Assembly: GCA_035542575.1 (NCBI GenBank)
Contig: DATKLE010000015.1
Coordinates: 1-25,526, forward strand
DNA length: 25,526 bases
From: JAIQET01 sp035542575
GTDB taxonomy: Bacteria; Acidobacteriota; Terriglobia; Terriglobales; Acidobacteriaceae
Reading direction: 5' to 3'
The first letter of the stretch is position 1; each line of letters opens with the position of its first letter. Under the pieces are notes generated by a model that made no database searches, was not told where the DNA came from, and saw only the letters and a program-made list of their open reading frames with translations. The translations under genes and the position numbers were made by a program. Below are positions 6,733 to 15,017 of this stretch, one piece after another.

Positions 6733-7370
6733 GTGGCGGCCCCCGGCCGGCGCGCCATCAGGTCCGCCAGGCCCTTTTCGATTTCTTTCAGCTGGACTTT
6801 CAGTCCCAGTTCGGTTGTGCCCAGCGCGGTTTGCAAGACGCAGCAGTCCCGGGCGATGGCAGCGTCTTCGACGACTTCCGGCACCTCCGCGGGCTCCAAC
6901 GCACGCGCGAAATAGCTGCGGAAGTCCGACACCTGGTCGGGATGCACCCGCACTGTGACGCTGGTCTCGCTTTCAATCTTCTCCAGCGCCACCCGCACCA
7001 TGCCGGCGAGCAGCAGGGGATCCACCTGGGCCTCGCGATGCAGAATCTTGTGAGCGATGTTTAGCGCCAGCTGCACGACTTCGGTTTCAACTTGGCGGTA
7101 ATAGGCGGTACGTTCCGCAGCAAATTCCTGAAGGGCGCCGCGCACGCTCTCTCGTACTTGTGCCAGCTGCTGATCGAAGGTGGCGCGTGCCTGCATTTCT
7201 CCTTCGCGCCTACCGGTGTCGCGTGCTATGGCCTCGGCGTCACTGCTCGCCCGGAGCCGCGCGGTCACGCCGCCCCCGCCTACTTCAGCGCCTCCTGCCT
7301 CGGGGTAAGGGAAGGACTGCACCTCCGGCTGCGGCGCAGGGTGAAGCGCAGGTTTAGACGACGTACTCAT
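6729..7370 (-). CDS. fliH: Flagellar assembly protein FliH
   Basis: A 213-residue regulator of FliI, which it inhibits and anchors to the C ring through FliN. It has a variable, proline-rich N-terminus (to about residue 50), a charged helical middle (RRAGEMQARATFDQQ-like region), and the recognisable C-terminal domain beginning VVQLALNIAHKILHREAQVDPLLLAGMVRVAL, which corresponds to the FliH/HrpE/V-ATPase E-subunit peripheral-stalk region, ending with ELGLKVQLKEIEKGL. The ATG at 7370 lies 17 bases inside the end of fliG, and its stop overlaps the fliI start, so it is tightly coupled on both sides. Confidence 0.9.
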   Translation of the reverse strand: MSTSSKPALHPAPQPEVQSFPYPEAGGAEVGGGGVTARLRASSDAEAIARDTGRREGEMQARATFDQQLAQVRESVRGALQEFAAERTAYYRQVETEVVQLALNIAHKILHREAQVDPLLLAGMVRVALEKIESETSVTVRVHPDQVSDFRSYFARALEPAEVPEVVEDAAIARDCCVLQTALGTTELGLKVQLKEIEKGLADLMARRPGAAT

Positions 7371-8376
7371 CTTCCTCGTCCGCCCCCAGGCTGATTTTGC
7401 CCTCGGCTTCCAGCTTGCGCGCTACGGCGACCGCTTCCTGCTGGGCCTTGATGACATCGCGGGAGCGCACCGGGCCCAGCACTTCCATGTCTTCCTCCAG
7501 CATTTCGACCGCCCGCGACGACATGGACTTGAAGATGTAGCTCTTCAGCTCTTCGGTGGCTCCGCGCAAGGCCATGGCCAGAGTCTTCTTGTCCAGTTGC
7601 GACAGCAGCTCCCGAATGCCCGCCTCCGGCACACCCAGCAGGTCCTCAAAGGTGAACATCAGGTTGCGGATGTTGAGCGCCAGCTTGGGATCTTCTTTCT
7701 CGATGGCTTCGAGAATGGCCTTGCTTGAAACCGGGTCCAGCCGGTTGAGCAGATCGGCCACGCCCTGCACTCCGGCGTAGGCGCGGCGGTGCTGCTCGCC
7801 CAGAGCTTCCAGACGCTTGTGCAGCGACATGGAAACCTTTTGCGCGATCTCGGGAGAAAACTGCCGCAACTGCGCCAGCCGCTTGATGGTCTCCGCCCGA
7901 AGCGCCTCGGGAAAGCGCATCAGCAGCACGGAAGCCTGCTTGGCGTCGAGGTGCGCCAGAATCAGCGCGATGGTCTGGGGATGCTCGCCCTCCAGAAACT
8001 TGGCCAGCTGCTGGGGATCGGCCTTCTGCAGCGAGTCCAGCTTGCCTGCGCTCATCTCCGCCGCGCGCGAAACTTGACCCAGGAGCTGCCGCGCGCCGTC
8101 GGCGCCGAAGGCCTTCACCAGCAATTTTTCCGCGTATTCGGTACCGCCCTGGGCCAGGTAATCCTGGGTGAGGGCCAGGCCATAGTACTCTTCCAGCACT
8201 GCCAGCGCGCTCTGAGGATCGATGTAGTCCAGGTCGGCGATTTCCTGGGTCAGCTGCTGCAGATCGCGTTCTGGGAGGTTGCGGTAGATTTCGATGGCAA
8301 TCTCTTCGCCCAGCAGCACCAGCAGAATCGCTGCTTTTCGCAGACCTGCGGTCGGAGTGGTGGCCGCCGGTTTCAT
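7354..8376 (-). CDS. fliG: Flagellar motor switch protein FliG
   Basis: A 340-residue C-ring protein that transmits torque from the stator and sits on FliF. Visible: N-terminal FliF-binding domain (LRKAAILLVLLGEEIAIEIYRNL), the middle-domain GEHPQT motif (GEHPQTIALILAHLDAKQASVLL), and a C-terminal domain with the charged torque helix around LLSQLDKKTLAMALRGA and RAVEMLEEDMEVLGPVR. Length is typical. The ATG overlaps the fliF stop as ATGA, and the 3' end overlaps fliH by 17 bases. Confidence 0.97.
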   Translation of the reverse strand: MKPAATTPTAGLRKAAILLVLLGEEIAIEIYRNLPERDLQQLTQEIADLDYIDPQSALAVLEEYYGLALTQDYLAQGGTEYAEKLLVKAFGADGARQLLGQVSRAAEMSAGKLDSLQKADPQQLAKFLEGEHPQTIALILAHLDAKQASVLLMRFPEALRAETIKRLAQLRQFSPEIAQKVSMSLHKRLEALGEQHRRAYAGVQGVADLLNRLDPVSSKAILEAIEKEDPKLALNIRNLMFTFEDLLGVPEAGIRELLSQLDKKTLAMALRGATEELKSYIFKSMSSRAVEMLEEDMEVLGPVRSRDVIKAQQEAVAVARKLEAEGKISLGADEEDEYVV

Positions 8377-9989
8377 TGCGCGCTACCTTCGCGGATCCAG
8401 CTCTGCACCAGCCGGCTGGCGGCGGCCGGTTCGGTCTTTACCTTCTCGGCCAGCTGCTTCTTGAGAGTGCTGGCCCGCTTGGCGCCTGCGTTACCCGCGG
8501 GCAACTCGATTTCCACGCCGGAAGCCGCGGCCACTGCTCCCTCAGCCAGTTCCTTCGCCGGCTGCGCCACTCGCTTGGGCAGTTCCCGGAAGGCGGCCAG
8601 CACCTGCTTCTTCACCGGACGAAGCATCAGGAAGTACACGATCAGGAACAACGCGGCCACGCCTGAGTAGCGCAGCAGGCCAGACCACTCCACCACCAGG
8701 CGGCGGGTGGTCTCGATGGCGGTCGGCTTGGCGGGAGGTTCGACGGGCGATTCCTGGAATGACAGGTTCTGGATGGCCAACAGGTCGCCGCGCTGCGTAT
8801 CCAGCCCCAGGGCCGCGCTCGCCAGCTGCTCGATCTGCTTCATCTCTTCGGGCGTGCGCTTGCGCCGGTTGGCAGTCTTCTCGCCGTCTTTCTCGGTAAT
8901 GTCCACTGCATCATCCACCAGCACTGCGGCGGCAATGCGCCGAATCCTTCCCGGCGGCTGCACGCTGTGACGTACGCTCTTGCTCACGGCATAAGTGACG
9001 CTCTCCGAGCGGGAGGACTGGGTCTCGTTGTTGACCTGCGTCGCGGCGACGGCTCCTCCGGGAAGGTTGCTCGCCGTACCCGGAATCCCGGCGGGCCCGG
9101 CTCCGCCCATGTTCTCTTCCGATTTTTGCTGGGTCAGGGCGGCAGTGGCCTTGGGATCGTAGACCTCCTCCGTGTTCTCGCTGGTGCTGGTGTCGTACTC
9201 CACGTGCACGCTGGCGCGCACGTGGTCAGCGCCGACGACCGGTTCGAGGGTGCGCACCACGGTCTTGGCCAGTTCCTCGTCCAGGTTGTAGGCCCCGTCG
9301 CCACTGCCGGGGCCGCGCGGCCGCAACAGGGGCGTATTGCTGTCCGCGTCGACTACGGTCACATTTTCCGGGCGCAACCCCTCCACCGCGCTGGCCACCA
9401 GCTGGGGAATCGCCAACTGCGCCTGCTCCGAGAGCCGCCCGCCACGCATCTTCAGAATCACCGCCGCCTTGGCCTGGCTCTCCTGCTCGCTGTAGAGCGA
9501 TTGGCGCGGCAGCACCAGGTGCACCCGCACTGCGTCCACCTCGCTGAGCGTCTGCAGAGTTCGCTCCAGTTCACCTTCGAGGGCCCGCTGGTAATTGACT
9601 TTCTCGGTGAAATCCGAACCCGCCCAGTTGGGGGTGTCGAACAATTCGAACCCGAGGCGAGCATTGCGGGGGAGTCCTTGCGAGGCGGTCTCCAGCCGGC
9701 TGGCATCCAACTTCTCCTGTGGTACCAGCAGGCTGCCGCCGTCAGAAGAGAGTTCGTAGGGAATGTTTTTTGCCGCCAGACGGCTGCCCATGGCCTGGGC
9801 GTCGGCGGGCTTCAGCCCGGAGTAGAGCGTCACATAGCGTGGCTTGCCAATCAGCCCGACGAAGACCCACAGGGTGATCCCAACCAGCGCCGCGCCGCCC
9901 ACCAGCAGCAGGCGCTGCCGCAGGGTCAGCCCCTGCAGCATGTCGCCCACCTGGTTCACCGCCTGGCCGAATGATTTCGTCTCCGCCAC
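8373..9989 (-). CDS. fliF: Flagellar MS-ring protein FliF
   Basis: A 538-residue inner-membrane ring protein that forms the base of the flagellum. Visible: first membrane segment (LLLVGGAALVGITLWVFVGLI, about residues 27-47), the YscJ/FliF ring domain with the YVTLYSGLKPADAQAMGSRL segment and VRVHLVLPRQSLYSEQ, a linker rich in Gly/Pro/Ala near residue 300, second membrane segment (about 438-458, VAALFLIVYFLMLRPVKK), and a C-terminal FliG-binding tail. It starts with GTG at 9989, with AGGAG about six bases upstream. It lies 19 bases after fliE and overlaps fliG by four bases. Confidence 0.97.
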   Translation of the reverse strand: MAETKSFGQAVNQVGDMLQGLTLRQRLLLVGGAALVGITLWVFVGLIGKPRYVTLYSGLKPADAQAMGSRLAAKNIPYELSSDGGSLLVPQEKLDASRLETASQGLPRNARLGFELFDTPNWAGSDFTEKVNYQRALEGELERTLQTLSEVDAVRVHLVLPRQSLYSEQESQAKAAVILKMRGGRLSEQAQLAIPQLVASAVEGLRPENVTVVDADSNTPLLRPRGPGSGDGAYNLDEELAKTVVRTLEPVVGADHVRASVHVEYDTSTSENTEEVYDPKATAALTQQKSEENMGGAGPAGIPGTASNLPGGAVAATQVNNETQSSRSESVTYAVSKSVRHSVQPPGRIRRIAAAVLVDDAVDITEKDGEKTANRRKRTPEEMKQIEQLASAALGLDTQRGDLLAIQNLSFQESPVEPPAKPTAIETTRRLVVEWSGLLRYSGVAALFLIVYFLMLRPVKKQVLAAFRELPKRVAQPAKELAEGAVAAASGVEIELPAGNAGAKRASTLKKQLAEKVKTEPAAASRLVQSWIREGSAQ

Positions 9990-10008
9990 CGCCGTCTCCT
10001 ACACTGGT

Positions 10009-10308
10009 TCAGAACTGCATGCGCGAGATTTCCTGATACGCTTCCACAATCTTGTTGCGCACCTGCATCATCAGCTGGAACGAGAGATCGGCCTTCTCTA
10101 CCGCGATCATGGCGCTGTGCACATCCATACCGCTGCCATCAAGCAGGGCCGCGACCTTGCTCTCGGCGCTCGTCTGCAACTGGTCCACCTGGTCCATGGC
10201 GCCGCGCAGCGTCTCCAGGAAGTCCCCTTCCTGGGGTTCGGACGGCGATATCGCAGGTGTGTCGATCTCGGCAGGAAGAATCCGCAAACTCGATACCGGA
10301 CTGGTCAC
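10009..10308 (-). CDS. fliE: Flagellar hook-basal body protein FliE
   Basis: A 99-residue exported protein joining the MS ring to the proximal rod. The family signature is clear in the second half: ESKVAALLDGSGMDVHSAMIAVEKADLSFQLMMQVRNKIVEAYQEISRMQF, which matches the conserved FliE C-terminus. The start is GTG at 10308, with GGAGG seven bases upstream; no in-frame ATG gives the expected length. It lies 22 bases after flgC and 19 before fliF. Length is normal. Confidence 0.94.
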   Translation of the reverse strand: MTSPVSSLRILPAEIDTPAISPSEPQEGDFLETLRGAMDQVDQLQTSAESKVAALLDGSGMDVHSAMIAVEKADLSFQLMMQVRNKIVEAYQEISRMQF

Positions 10309-10330
10309 CGCTCAGCCTCCTTGCGCCCGC

Positions 10331-10765
10331 TCAGCGCAGAATCTCGAACGACTGCTGGATCATGGCCTTGACCGACTGCACCGCCGATGAGTTCAACTCG
10401 TAGGCGCGCATCGCCCCCAGCAGGTCGGTCATCTCCTCCACCGGGTCAATGGCGGGATAGGAGACGTAGCCCTGGGCGTCGGCGTCGGGATGTCCCGGCT
10501 GAAAGCGCCGGATGGGCGGCGCCGACGAGTCGATGACCTGGTCCACCCGCACGCCGCGCGCGGCCATGCTCTGAAAGCCGGCCAGCACCAGAGAAAACTG
10601 CGGCATACGTTGAGCGCGAAACACCACCAGCCGCCGCTTGTAGGGTCCGCCTTCCGGCGTGCGTGTGGTTTCGGCATTGGCCATGTTGCTGGCGACGACT
10701 TCGGCCCGCTGCCGCTCGGCTCCCAAGGCCGATCCGCTGAGCTCGAGAACTCCAAACAAATTCAT
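10331..10765 (-). CDS. flgC: Flagellar basal-body rod protein FlgC
   Basis: A 144-residue proximal rod subunit secreted through the flagellar export gate. It has the rod/hook N-terminal signature (LELSGSALGAERQRAEVVASNMANAETTRTPEGGPYKRR) and a C-terminal helix with MTDLLGAMRAYELNSSAVQSVKAMIQQSFEIL that packs with the N-terminus in the rod. FlgC usually reads ASNLAN; here it is ASNMAN. Start ATG 10765, two bases after the flgB stop, so the two are coupled. Length is typical. Confidence 0.95.
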   Translation of the reverse strand: MNLFGVLELSGSALGAERQRAEVVASNMANAETTRTPEGGPYKRRLVVFRAQRMPQFSLVLAGFQSMAARGVRVDQVIDSSAPPIRRFQPGHPDADAQGYVSYPAIDPVEEMTDLLGAMRAYELNSSAVQSVKAMIQQSFEILR

Positions 10766-10767
10766 GG

Positions 10768-11124
10768 TTATTTCCCCTCGTTGATGGCGGTGGACAAGCG
10801 GTGGAATTCCACCTTCAGCAGTTGCACGGCGGTCTGAAAGCGCAGCTGGGTCTCGGCCAAGAGCAGGCCTTCACGTTCCATGCTGACGTTGTTGCCGTCG
10901 GGACGCTCAAGGAGCCCTTGCACCTGTCGCGCCATGGGCGAGAAATTCGCATACGCGAATTCGCCCGAAGCCCGCTCCAGTTCGCGGCGGAAATCAATGT
11001 CGCGAGTGCGGTAGCCGGGGGTGTCGATGTTGGCCAGGTTGGCGGTGATCAGCCCGTGGCGAAACACCGTCAAATCGAGAAAGCGGCTGAGCGCTTCCGT
11101 GGTCGGGGTATCAATCATGGACAT
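10768..11124 (-). CDS. flgB: Flagellar basal-body rod protein FlgB
   Basis: A 118-residue proximal rod subunit and the first structural gene of the set. Visible: DLTVFRHGLITANLANIDTPGYRTRDIDFRREL, the standard rod-family N-terminal motif, and a C-terminal helix with LRFQTAVQLLKVEFHRLSTAINEGK. The chosen ATG (11124) has AAGGAG five bases upstream; a second ATG two codons later is less well spaced. The start lies 14 bases inside the 3' end of the upstream NtrC-type regulator gene, so the structural genes are translationally joined to the regulators. Confidence 0.95.
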   Translation of the reverse strand: MSMIDTPTTEALSRFLDLTVFRHGLITANLANIDTPGYRTRDIDFRRELERASGEFAYANFSPMARQVQGLLERPDGNNVSMEREGLLLAETQLRFQTAVQLLKVEFHRLSTAINEGK

Positions 11125-12433
11125 AACTGCTCCTTGCCGGCAGGCCGTAGTCGCGGATTTTGTTGCGCACCGTGCGCAAGCTGACGCCCAGCATCTCGGC
11201 GGCGCGCGAGCGGTTGCCGGCGGTGGCGTCGAGTGTGACCTCGAGTAGTCGGCGTTCCATAGATTCGAGCGAGAGACCAGGACGCAGGCGCTCGCCGCCG
11301 GATTCGGTGGCCTCGATCTCAGAAGGTTCCAGCACTTCCAGCCCGATCTCTCCGGGCGAGAGCGCCACGGCGCGCCGCATCAGGTTGGCCAGCTCGCGCA
11401 CATTGCCCGGCCAGGGATGCTGCTCCAATCGCGCCAGAAACTCAGGGAGCAGTTTGGGGGATGCTCCGGAGGGCGCGTACAGCCGGGCAAAGTGCTCGGC
11501 CAGTTCTGGAATATCGTCCAGGCGCTCGCGTAGCGGCGGCAGGGAGAGCGGGATGACGTTCAGGCGGTAGTAAAGATCGGCGCGGAAGCAGCCCTCCCGA
11601 ATCATGGCTTCCAGCGGACGGTTGGTAGTGGCGATGACGCGAATGTCCACTTTGACGGCGCGGGTGTCACCCAGGCGGTCGAACTCACGCTCCTGCAGGA
11701 CGCGCAGCAACTTGGGCTGCAGTGCCAACGGCATCTCCCCCACCTCGTCGAGCAAGAGCGTGCCACCGTGCGCCAGCTCGAACTTGCCTGCCTTGGCAGC
11801 GAGTGCGCCGGTGAACGCGCCTTTGGTGTGGCCGAACAGCTCGCTCTCGAGCAGGGTTTCCGGAAAGGCCGCGCAGTTCACCGCCACAAACGAGCGATCA
11901 CGGCGCGGGCTGAGCCGGTGCACCATGCGGGCCAACAGTTCTTTGCCGGTGCCGCTTTCGGCTTGAATCAGAATGTCGGCATCGGTACCGGCGACTTGCC
12001 GGGCGCGTTCCAGCGCCCGCAGCAGCGCGGGAGAATGTCCGACCAGCTGCGTGCGTTCGGGCCCAAGCGCCTGCGCGCGTTCCAGAATGCGTTGTGCCGC
12101 CCGTTCCAGCTCTTCGAACGCCACTGGCTTGACCAGGTAGTCGCAGGCCCCGCCCTTCATGGCGGCCACCGCGTCGGGCACGCTGCCAAACGCGGTCAGC
12201 AGGATCACCGCGGTCTGCGGCGACATGGCCCGCACCTCGCGCATCACCGCGAAGCCATCCCCGTCGGGCATGCGAATGTCGGTGACCACCAGGGGATGCA
12301 GCCCGCGCCGGAACTTGGCCACGGCTTCACTCGTGCCGCCTGCGGTTTCCACCTTCCACCCGTTGCGCGCAAAGCTAGCGGCCAGCGCGGCGCGCATGGT
12401 GGCTTCATCATCCACTACGAGAACCTGATTCAT
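11111..12433 (-). CDS. Sigma-54-dependent response regulator (NtrC/FlgR/FleR type)
   Basis: A 440-residue activator: receiver domain (residues 1-118; acidic pair D8/D9, phosphoacceptor D52 in TDIRMPDGDG, K102), AAA+ ATPase (about 130-365) with Walker A AESGTGKE at 158-165, GAFTGA at 205-210 (the loop that contacts sigma-54) and Walker B LLLDE, and a C-terminal Fis-type helix-turn-helix (about 398-435, NRSRAAEMLGVSLRTVRNKIRDYG). Walker A begins with Ala where most relatives have Gly. The frame is open much further upstream, but the ATG at 12433 begins the receiver exactly and overlaps the kinase stop as ATGA. By position and domains it should pair with that kinase and activate sigma-54 promoters of flagellar genes. 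Confidence 0.93.
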   Translation of the reverse strand: MNQVLVVDDEATMRAALAASFARNGWKVETAGGTSEAVAKFRRGLHPLVVTDIRMPDGDGFAVMREVRAMSPQTAVILLTAFGSVPDAVAAMKGGACDYLVKPVAFEELERAAQRILERAQALGPERTQLVGHSPALLRALERARQVAGTDADILIQAESGTGKELLARMVHRLSPRRDRSFVAVNCAAFPETLLESELFGHTKGAFTGALAAKAGKFELAHGGTLLLDEVGEMPLALQPKLLRVLQEREFDRLGDTRAVKVDIRVIATTNRPLEAMIREGCFRADLYYRLNVIPLSLPPLRERLDDIPELAEHFARLYAPSGASPKLLPEFLARLEQHPWPGNVRELANLMRRAVALSPGEIGLEVLEPSEIEATESGGERLRPGLSLESMERRLLEVTLDATAGNRSRAAEMLGVSLRTVRNKIRDYGLPARSSYVHD

Positions 12434-13647
12434 CGACCCACTCCCGGAAATTGCAAAACGAACTTGGTCCCCCGCCCGGGACGGCTGGTGGCCGTAATGC
12501 TGCCGCCATGCTGCTGCATGATGGTCCGGCATACCGCCAGCCCCAGCCCCGGGCTTCCTGTCCGGGTGGTGAATCCGGCGTCGAAGATGCGCACCAGGTT
12601 TTCCGGAGCGATCCCCGGCCCGGTGTCGGCGACCACGATTGCGGCGCCGTTCTTTTCCACCCCCCGTCCGGAAATTCGCAGTATTCCTCCACCCGGCATG
12701 AAGCGAAATGCGTTGAGGGCCAGGTTGAGCAGCACCTGCTCCAGGCGATGGCGGTCGGCTGCGAGCATCACCCCGTCGAGCGATTGGACCAACTCCATGC
12801 GCACGCGTGCCTGCTGAGCCAGCGGACGCAGGAAGTCGTGCAGAGAACGCAGGAACTCTCCCAGATCGAGCGGCGCCATTTCGGGCGCCGCCCCGCTGTG
12901 AAAGTGCAGGACGTTGTTCACCGTGGCCGCCAGGCCGCGCAGCCCGGCCTGCATGTGTGCCACCCACTCACGCTGCTCACCTGCCAACTGCGACCCTGCC
13001 AGCAGCCCGGCAAACAGCTCGAGGCTACCCAGCGGATTGCGGATCTCGTGCGCCAACACGGCCGACATGTGGGCCAGCGCCTGGCGGCGCTGGAGGGGCT
13101 GATTTTCCTGTTCCAGGGCCTTGCGCGCGCTGATGTCCTGCAGAATGAAGATCGAACTCCCACCATCTTCGACAGGCAGCTGCGCGTGCCGAATGGCCAC
13201 CCACTCCAGATCGCCGTGAGAGCATTGATACTCATGCTCGGCGGAACCGGCGGACGTGCGCTGCAGCAGATCTTTCATCCAGATGTTGACTCGCGCTTCG
13301 CCGTCCAGGGCACGCAGCCGGAGTTGTGTCTCCGGGTTCGCGATGGAAACCCGGCCATCGGCCTCGATCACCAGCACTCCGCAGGGTAGTCCTTCGAGAA
13401 TGCGGTTCAGGTGCAGCCGCATGCGATGGTTTTCTTCCAGGCTGCGGGCCAGGTCGCGGTTGGTCTCTTCCAGCTCTTGGCGCAGGCGCGCCACCTCCGC
13501 CTGCAGCTGGCCGTAGGAGCGCTCGAGCGATCCCGCGGCCTCGGTGAACGAGGCGAACGCCCGCGCCAGAGACTGTTCCTCGAGCGCGACGGTTTCGGGC
13601 GGAGCACTGCGATGGAGGAGCGATGTCGCCATGGCCGGAATCGACAT
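12430..13647 (-). CDS. Soluble PAS histidine kinase, probable partner of the sigma-54 regulator (FlgS/FleS-like)
   Basis: A 405-residue cytoplasmic kinase with no membrane segment. Order: coiled coil (about 20-75), PAS domain (82-175, ILEGLPCGVLVIEADGRVSIAN), dimerisation domain with the phospho-histidine in LAHEIRNPLGSLELF (H200), and a full ATPase domain: N box LEQVLLNLALNAFRF, G1 VVADTGPGIAP, G2 GSPGLGLAVCRTIMQQHGGS. This is the layout of FleS/FlgS-type flagellar checkpoint kinases. I chose the ATG at 13647 over the GTG at 13668 because AGGGG lies eight bases before it. It overlaps the next gene by ATGA. A tandem hairpin pair precedes it. Confidence 0.92.
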   Translation of the reverse strand: MSIPAMATSLLHRSAPPETVALEEQSLARAFASFTEAAGSLERSYGQLQAEVARLRQELEETNRDLARSLEENHRMRLHLNRILEGLPCGVLVIEADGRVSIANPETQLRLRALDGEARVNIWMKDLLQRTSAGSAEHEYQCSHGDLEWVAIRHAQLPVEDGGSSIFILQDISARKALEQENQPLQRRQALAHMSAVLAHEIRNPLGSLELFAGLLAGSQLAGEQREWVAHMQAGLRGLAATVNNVLHFHSGAAPEMAPLDLGEFLRSLHDFLRPLAQQARVRMELVQSLDGVMLAADRHRLEQVLLNLALNAFRFMPGGGILRISGRGVEKNGAAIVVADTGPGIAPENLVRIFDAGFTTRTGSPGLGLAVCRTIMQQHGGSITATSRPGRGTKFVLQFPGVGR

Positions 13648-13658
13648 ATGCAAGACCC

Positions 13659-13697
13659 CTGCCAGCACCCGGGCTGGCAGCTAAGATTTCTCTTAGC
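13659..13697 (-). promoter_or_regulatory. Tandem hairpins between the sigma-54 activator and the kinase gene
   Basis: Two adjacent perfect dyads on the minus strand. The first (13697-13680) is GCTAAGA, loop GAAA, TCTTAGC, and includes the TAA stop of the upstream activator. The second (13680-13659) is CTGCCAGC, six-base loop, GCTGGCAG, with its 3' arm running into the AGGGG ribosome binding site of the kinase gene. No T run follows. The arrangement suggests control of read-through or of kinase translation. Confidence 0.5.
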
Positions 13698-14886
13698 GTT
13701 TGCTGCACAGGGCAAATTTTTCCGCCTGCCGGGCGCCCGCCGGGAAACCAAGGTGCTCGGGCAGGATGGTGCCGGCGCCATTCGCCAGGATGGCCGCCCG
13801 CTCCATGACTTGCTGCAGCTCCCGCACATTGCCTACCCAGGGGTGCGCCTGCAGCATGCGAGCCGCTTCCCGGCTGATGGTCGGCGTCGGGCAGCGGTCG
13901 GCGGCGGCCGTTGCCCCGAGAAAATGCCCGGCCAGCGGCAGGATGTCGCGCACACGTTGCGCCAGCGGCGGCAGCTCCAGGGGGAATGCCGACAGGCGGT
14001 AGTAGAGGTCCTCACGAAAACTGCCTTGCTCGACCCGCCGCGGCAGGTCGGCATTGGTGGCAGCGACCACGCGCACGTCCACGCGCACGGCTTCGGCGCT
14101 GCCCAGGCGCTGCACTTCTTTCTGCTCGAGGAAACGCAGCAATTTGGCTTGCAGACTGAGCGGCAACTCCCCGATTTCGTCGAGAAACAACGTTCCGCCC
14201 TGCGCCGCCTGAAATCGCCCGCTGTAGGCCTGCACCGCCCCGGTAAACGCGCCGCGCACGTATCCGAAGAGTTCGGATTCGAGCAGGCTCTCCGGGATGG
14301 CCGCGCAGTTCACCACAACGAAGGCACGCCCGGCGCGCGGACTTAACTGGTGAATGGCCCGCGCCACCAGTTCTTTCCCAGCGCCTGTCGGTCCGGTGAT
14401 CAGCACCGTGGTCGTGCGCGGTGCCACCAGCCGGGCGAGCTGATACAGACGCTCCATCGCATCGCTGCTGCCAATCATGCCCGGCAGGGGTTCAATCTCT
14501 GCCCCGGGCTCGGGGCGCGGGGGAACGACTCGCGCTGCTTCAGCCGGACTCGCCACCTTCCGCCACCAATGCGGATGGCTCGCGCCGGGGGCCGGCAGAG
14601 GCTGACCGCTGTCGGAGTCGAGCATCACCACTTCGATTCCCGGGAAGCGTTGCCTGATGATCTCGATCAGTTCTTCGGCGTCGAGGTCCGGCAGGCGGCG
14701 GTCGAGAAAGAGGACCTGCCAATCACCGCTCTCCAGTTTCACCAGAGCGTCCGCCCCGCCCAACGCTTCCTGTACTGGCCAGCGGCGGTCGGGCAGGCTG
14801 TGCAGAATCTGTTCGCGCAAGGAGGAACTGGGGCTGGCCACCAGTACGCCTCCGGAGGGAGAAGGAAGGATCGCCTCGAAAGTCAT
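13693..14886 (-). CDS. Sigma-54 activator with degenerate receiver and no DNA-binding domain (FleQ/FlgR-like)
   Basis: A 397-residue protein. The N-terminal about 120 residues resemble a receiver, with D62 in VLFLDRRLPDLDAEEL, but the acidic pair is replaced (VLVASPSS), so phosphorylation is doubtful. The AAA+ domain is intact: Walker A GPTGAGKE (165-172), GAFTGA (212-217), Walker B LFLDE (233-237) and VGNVRELQQVMERA near 365. It ends about 30 residues later (ARQAEKFALCSKR) with no Fis-type helix-turn-helix. HTH-less activators are known, such as FlgR of Helicobacter and Campylobacter. The ATG at 14886 begins the receiver-like fold; the open frame extends upstream but only into the intergenic repeat. 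It lies 45 bases before the kinase. Confidence 0.88.
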   Translation of the reverse strand: MTFEAILPSPSGGVLVASPSSSLREQILHSLPDRRWPVQEALGGADALVKLESGDWQVLFLDRRLPDLDAEELIEIIRQRFPGIEVVMLDSDSGQPLPAPGASHPHWWRKVASPAEAARVVPPRPEPGAEIEPLPGMIGSSDAMERLYQLARLVAPRTTTVLITGPTGAGKELVARAIHQLSPRAGRAFVVVNCAAIPESLLESELFGYVRGAFTGAVQAYSGRFQAAQGGTLFLDEIGELPLSLQAKLLRFLEQKEVQRLGSAEAVRVDVRVVAATNADLPRRVEQGSFREDLYYRLSAFPLELPPLAQRVRDILPLAGHFLGATAAADRCPTPTISREAARMLQAHPWVGNVRELQQVMERAAILANGAGTILPEHLGFPAGARQAEKFALCSKR

Positions 14887-14950
14887 GTTACCGATTTCAT
14901 CCCGGAGGGGTTGGAGGGCGATTAGAAGAAGATTAGGAGTTTCTTTGATC

Positions 14951-15002
14951 GGCAAATCTTTCCCAGTCCTGAGAAGAATGACGGAAATGGGAAAACTTTG
15001 CC
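14951..15002. promoter_or_regulatory. Inverted repeat of two GGSAAANNTTTSCC boxes upstream of the sigma-54 activator
   Basis: Two 15-base arms, 14951-14965 and 14988-15002, match as inverted repeats at 13 of 15 positions, differing only in the central two. Each arm is itself an imperfect palindrome (GGCAAA-NN-TTTCCC or its reverse GGGAAA-NN-TTTGCC). The region fills the gap between the degenerate kinase-like gene and the activator and is A+T-rich for this genome. It looks like an operator pair. It resembles a sigma-54 -24/-12 site, but the GG to GC distance is one base short. Confidence 0.45.
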
Positions 15003-15017
15003 CGGCTCGCAGGCCGG
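15002..15017 (-). terminator. Short hairpin after the degenerate kinase-like gene
   Basis: CCGGC, six-base loop, GCCGG directly after the TAG stop, followed on the minus strand by GCAAAGTTTT. The stem is only 5 bp and the four T residues begin seven bases after it, so it is at best a partial terminator separating the OmpR/kinase-like pair from the sigma-54 genes. Confidence 0.3.

Noticed and set aside
11747..11763. A sigma-54-like sequence on the minus strand (TGGCACGCTCTTGC)
   Set aside because: The spacing between the GG and GC elements is one base short, and the bases encode the Walker B region of the NtrC-type regulator, where this codon string is expected.
12433..12967. N-terminal extension of the NtrC-type regulator
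   Set aside because: The extra residues are a frame-shifted reading of the kinase ATPase domain; the receiver domain begins exactly at the ATG overlapping the kinase stop.
14951..15002. The A+T-rich boxes read as a sigma-54 -24/-12 promoter
   Set aside because: Both arms have a nine-base GG to GC distance instead of ten; I keep them as possible operators only.
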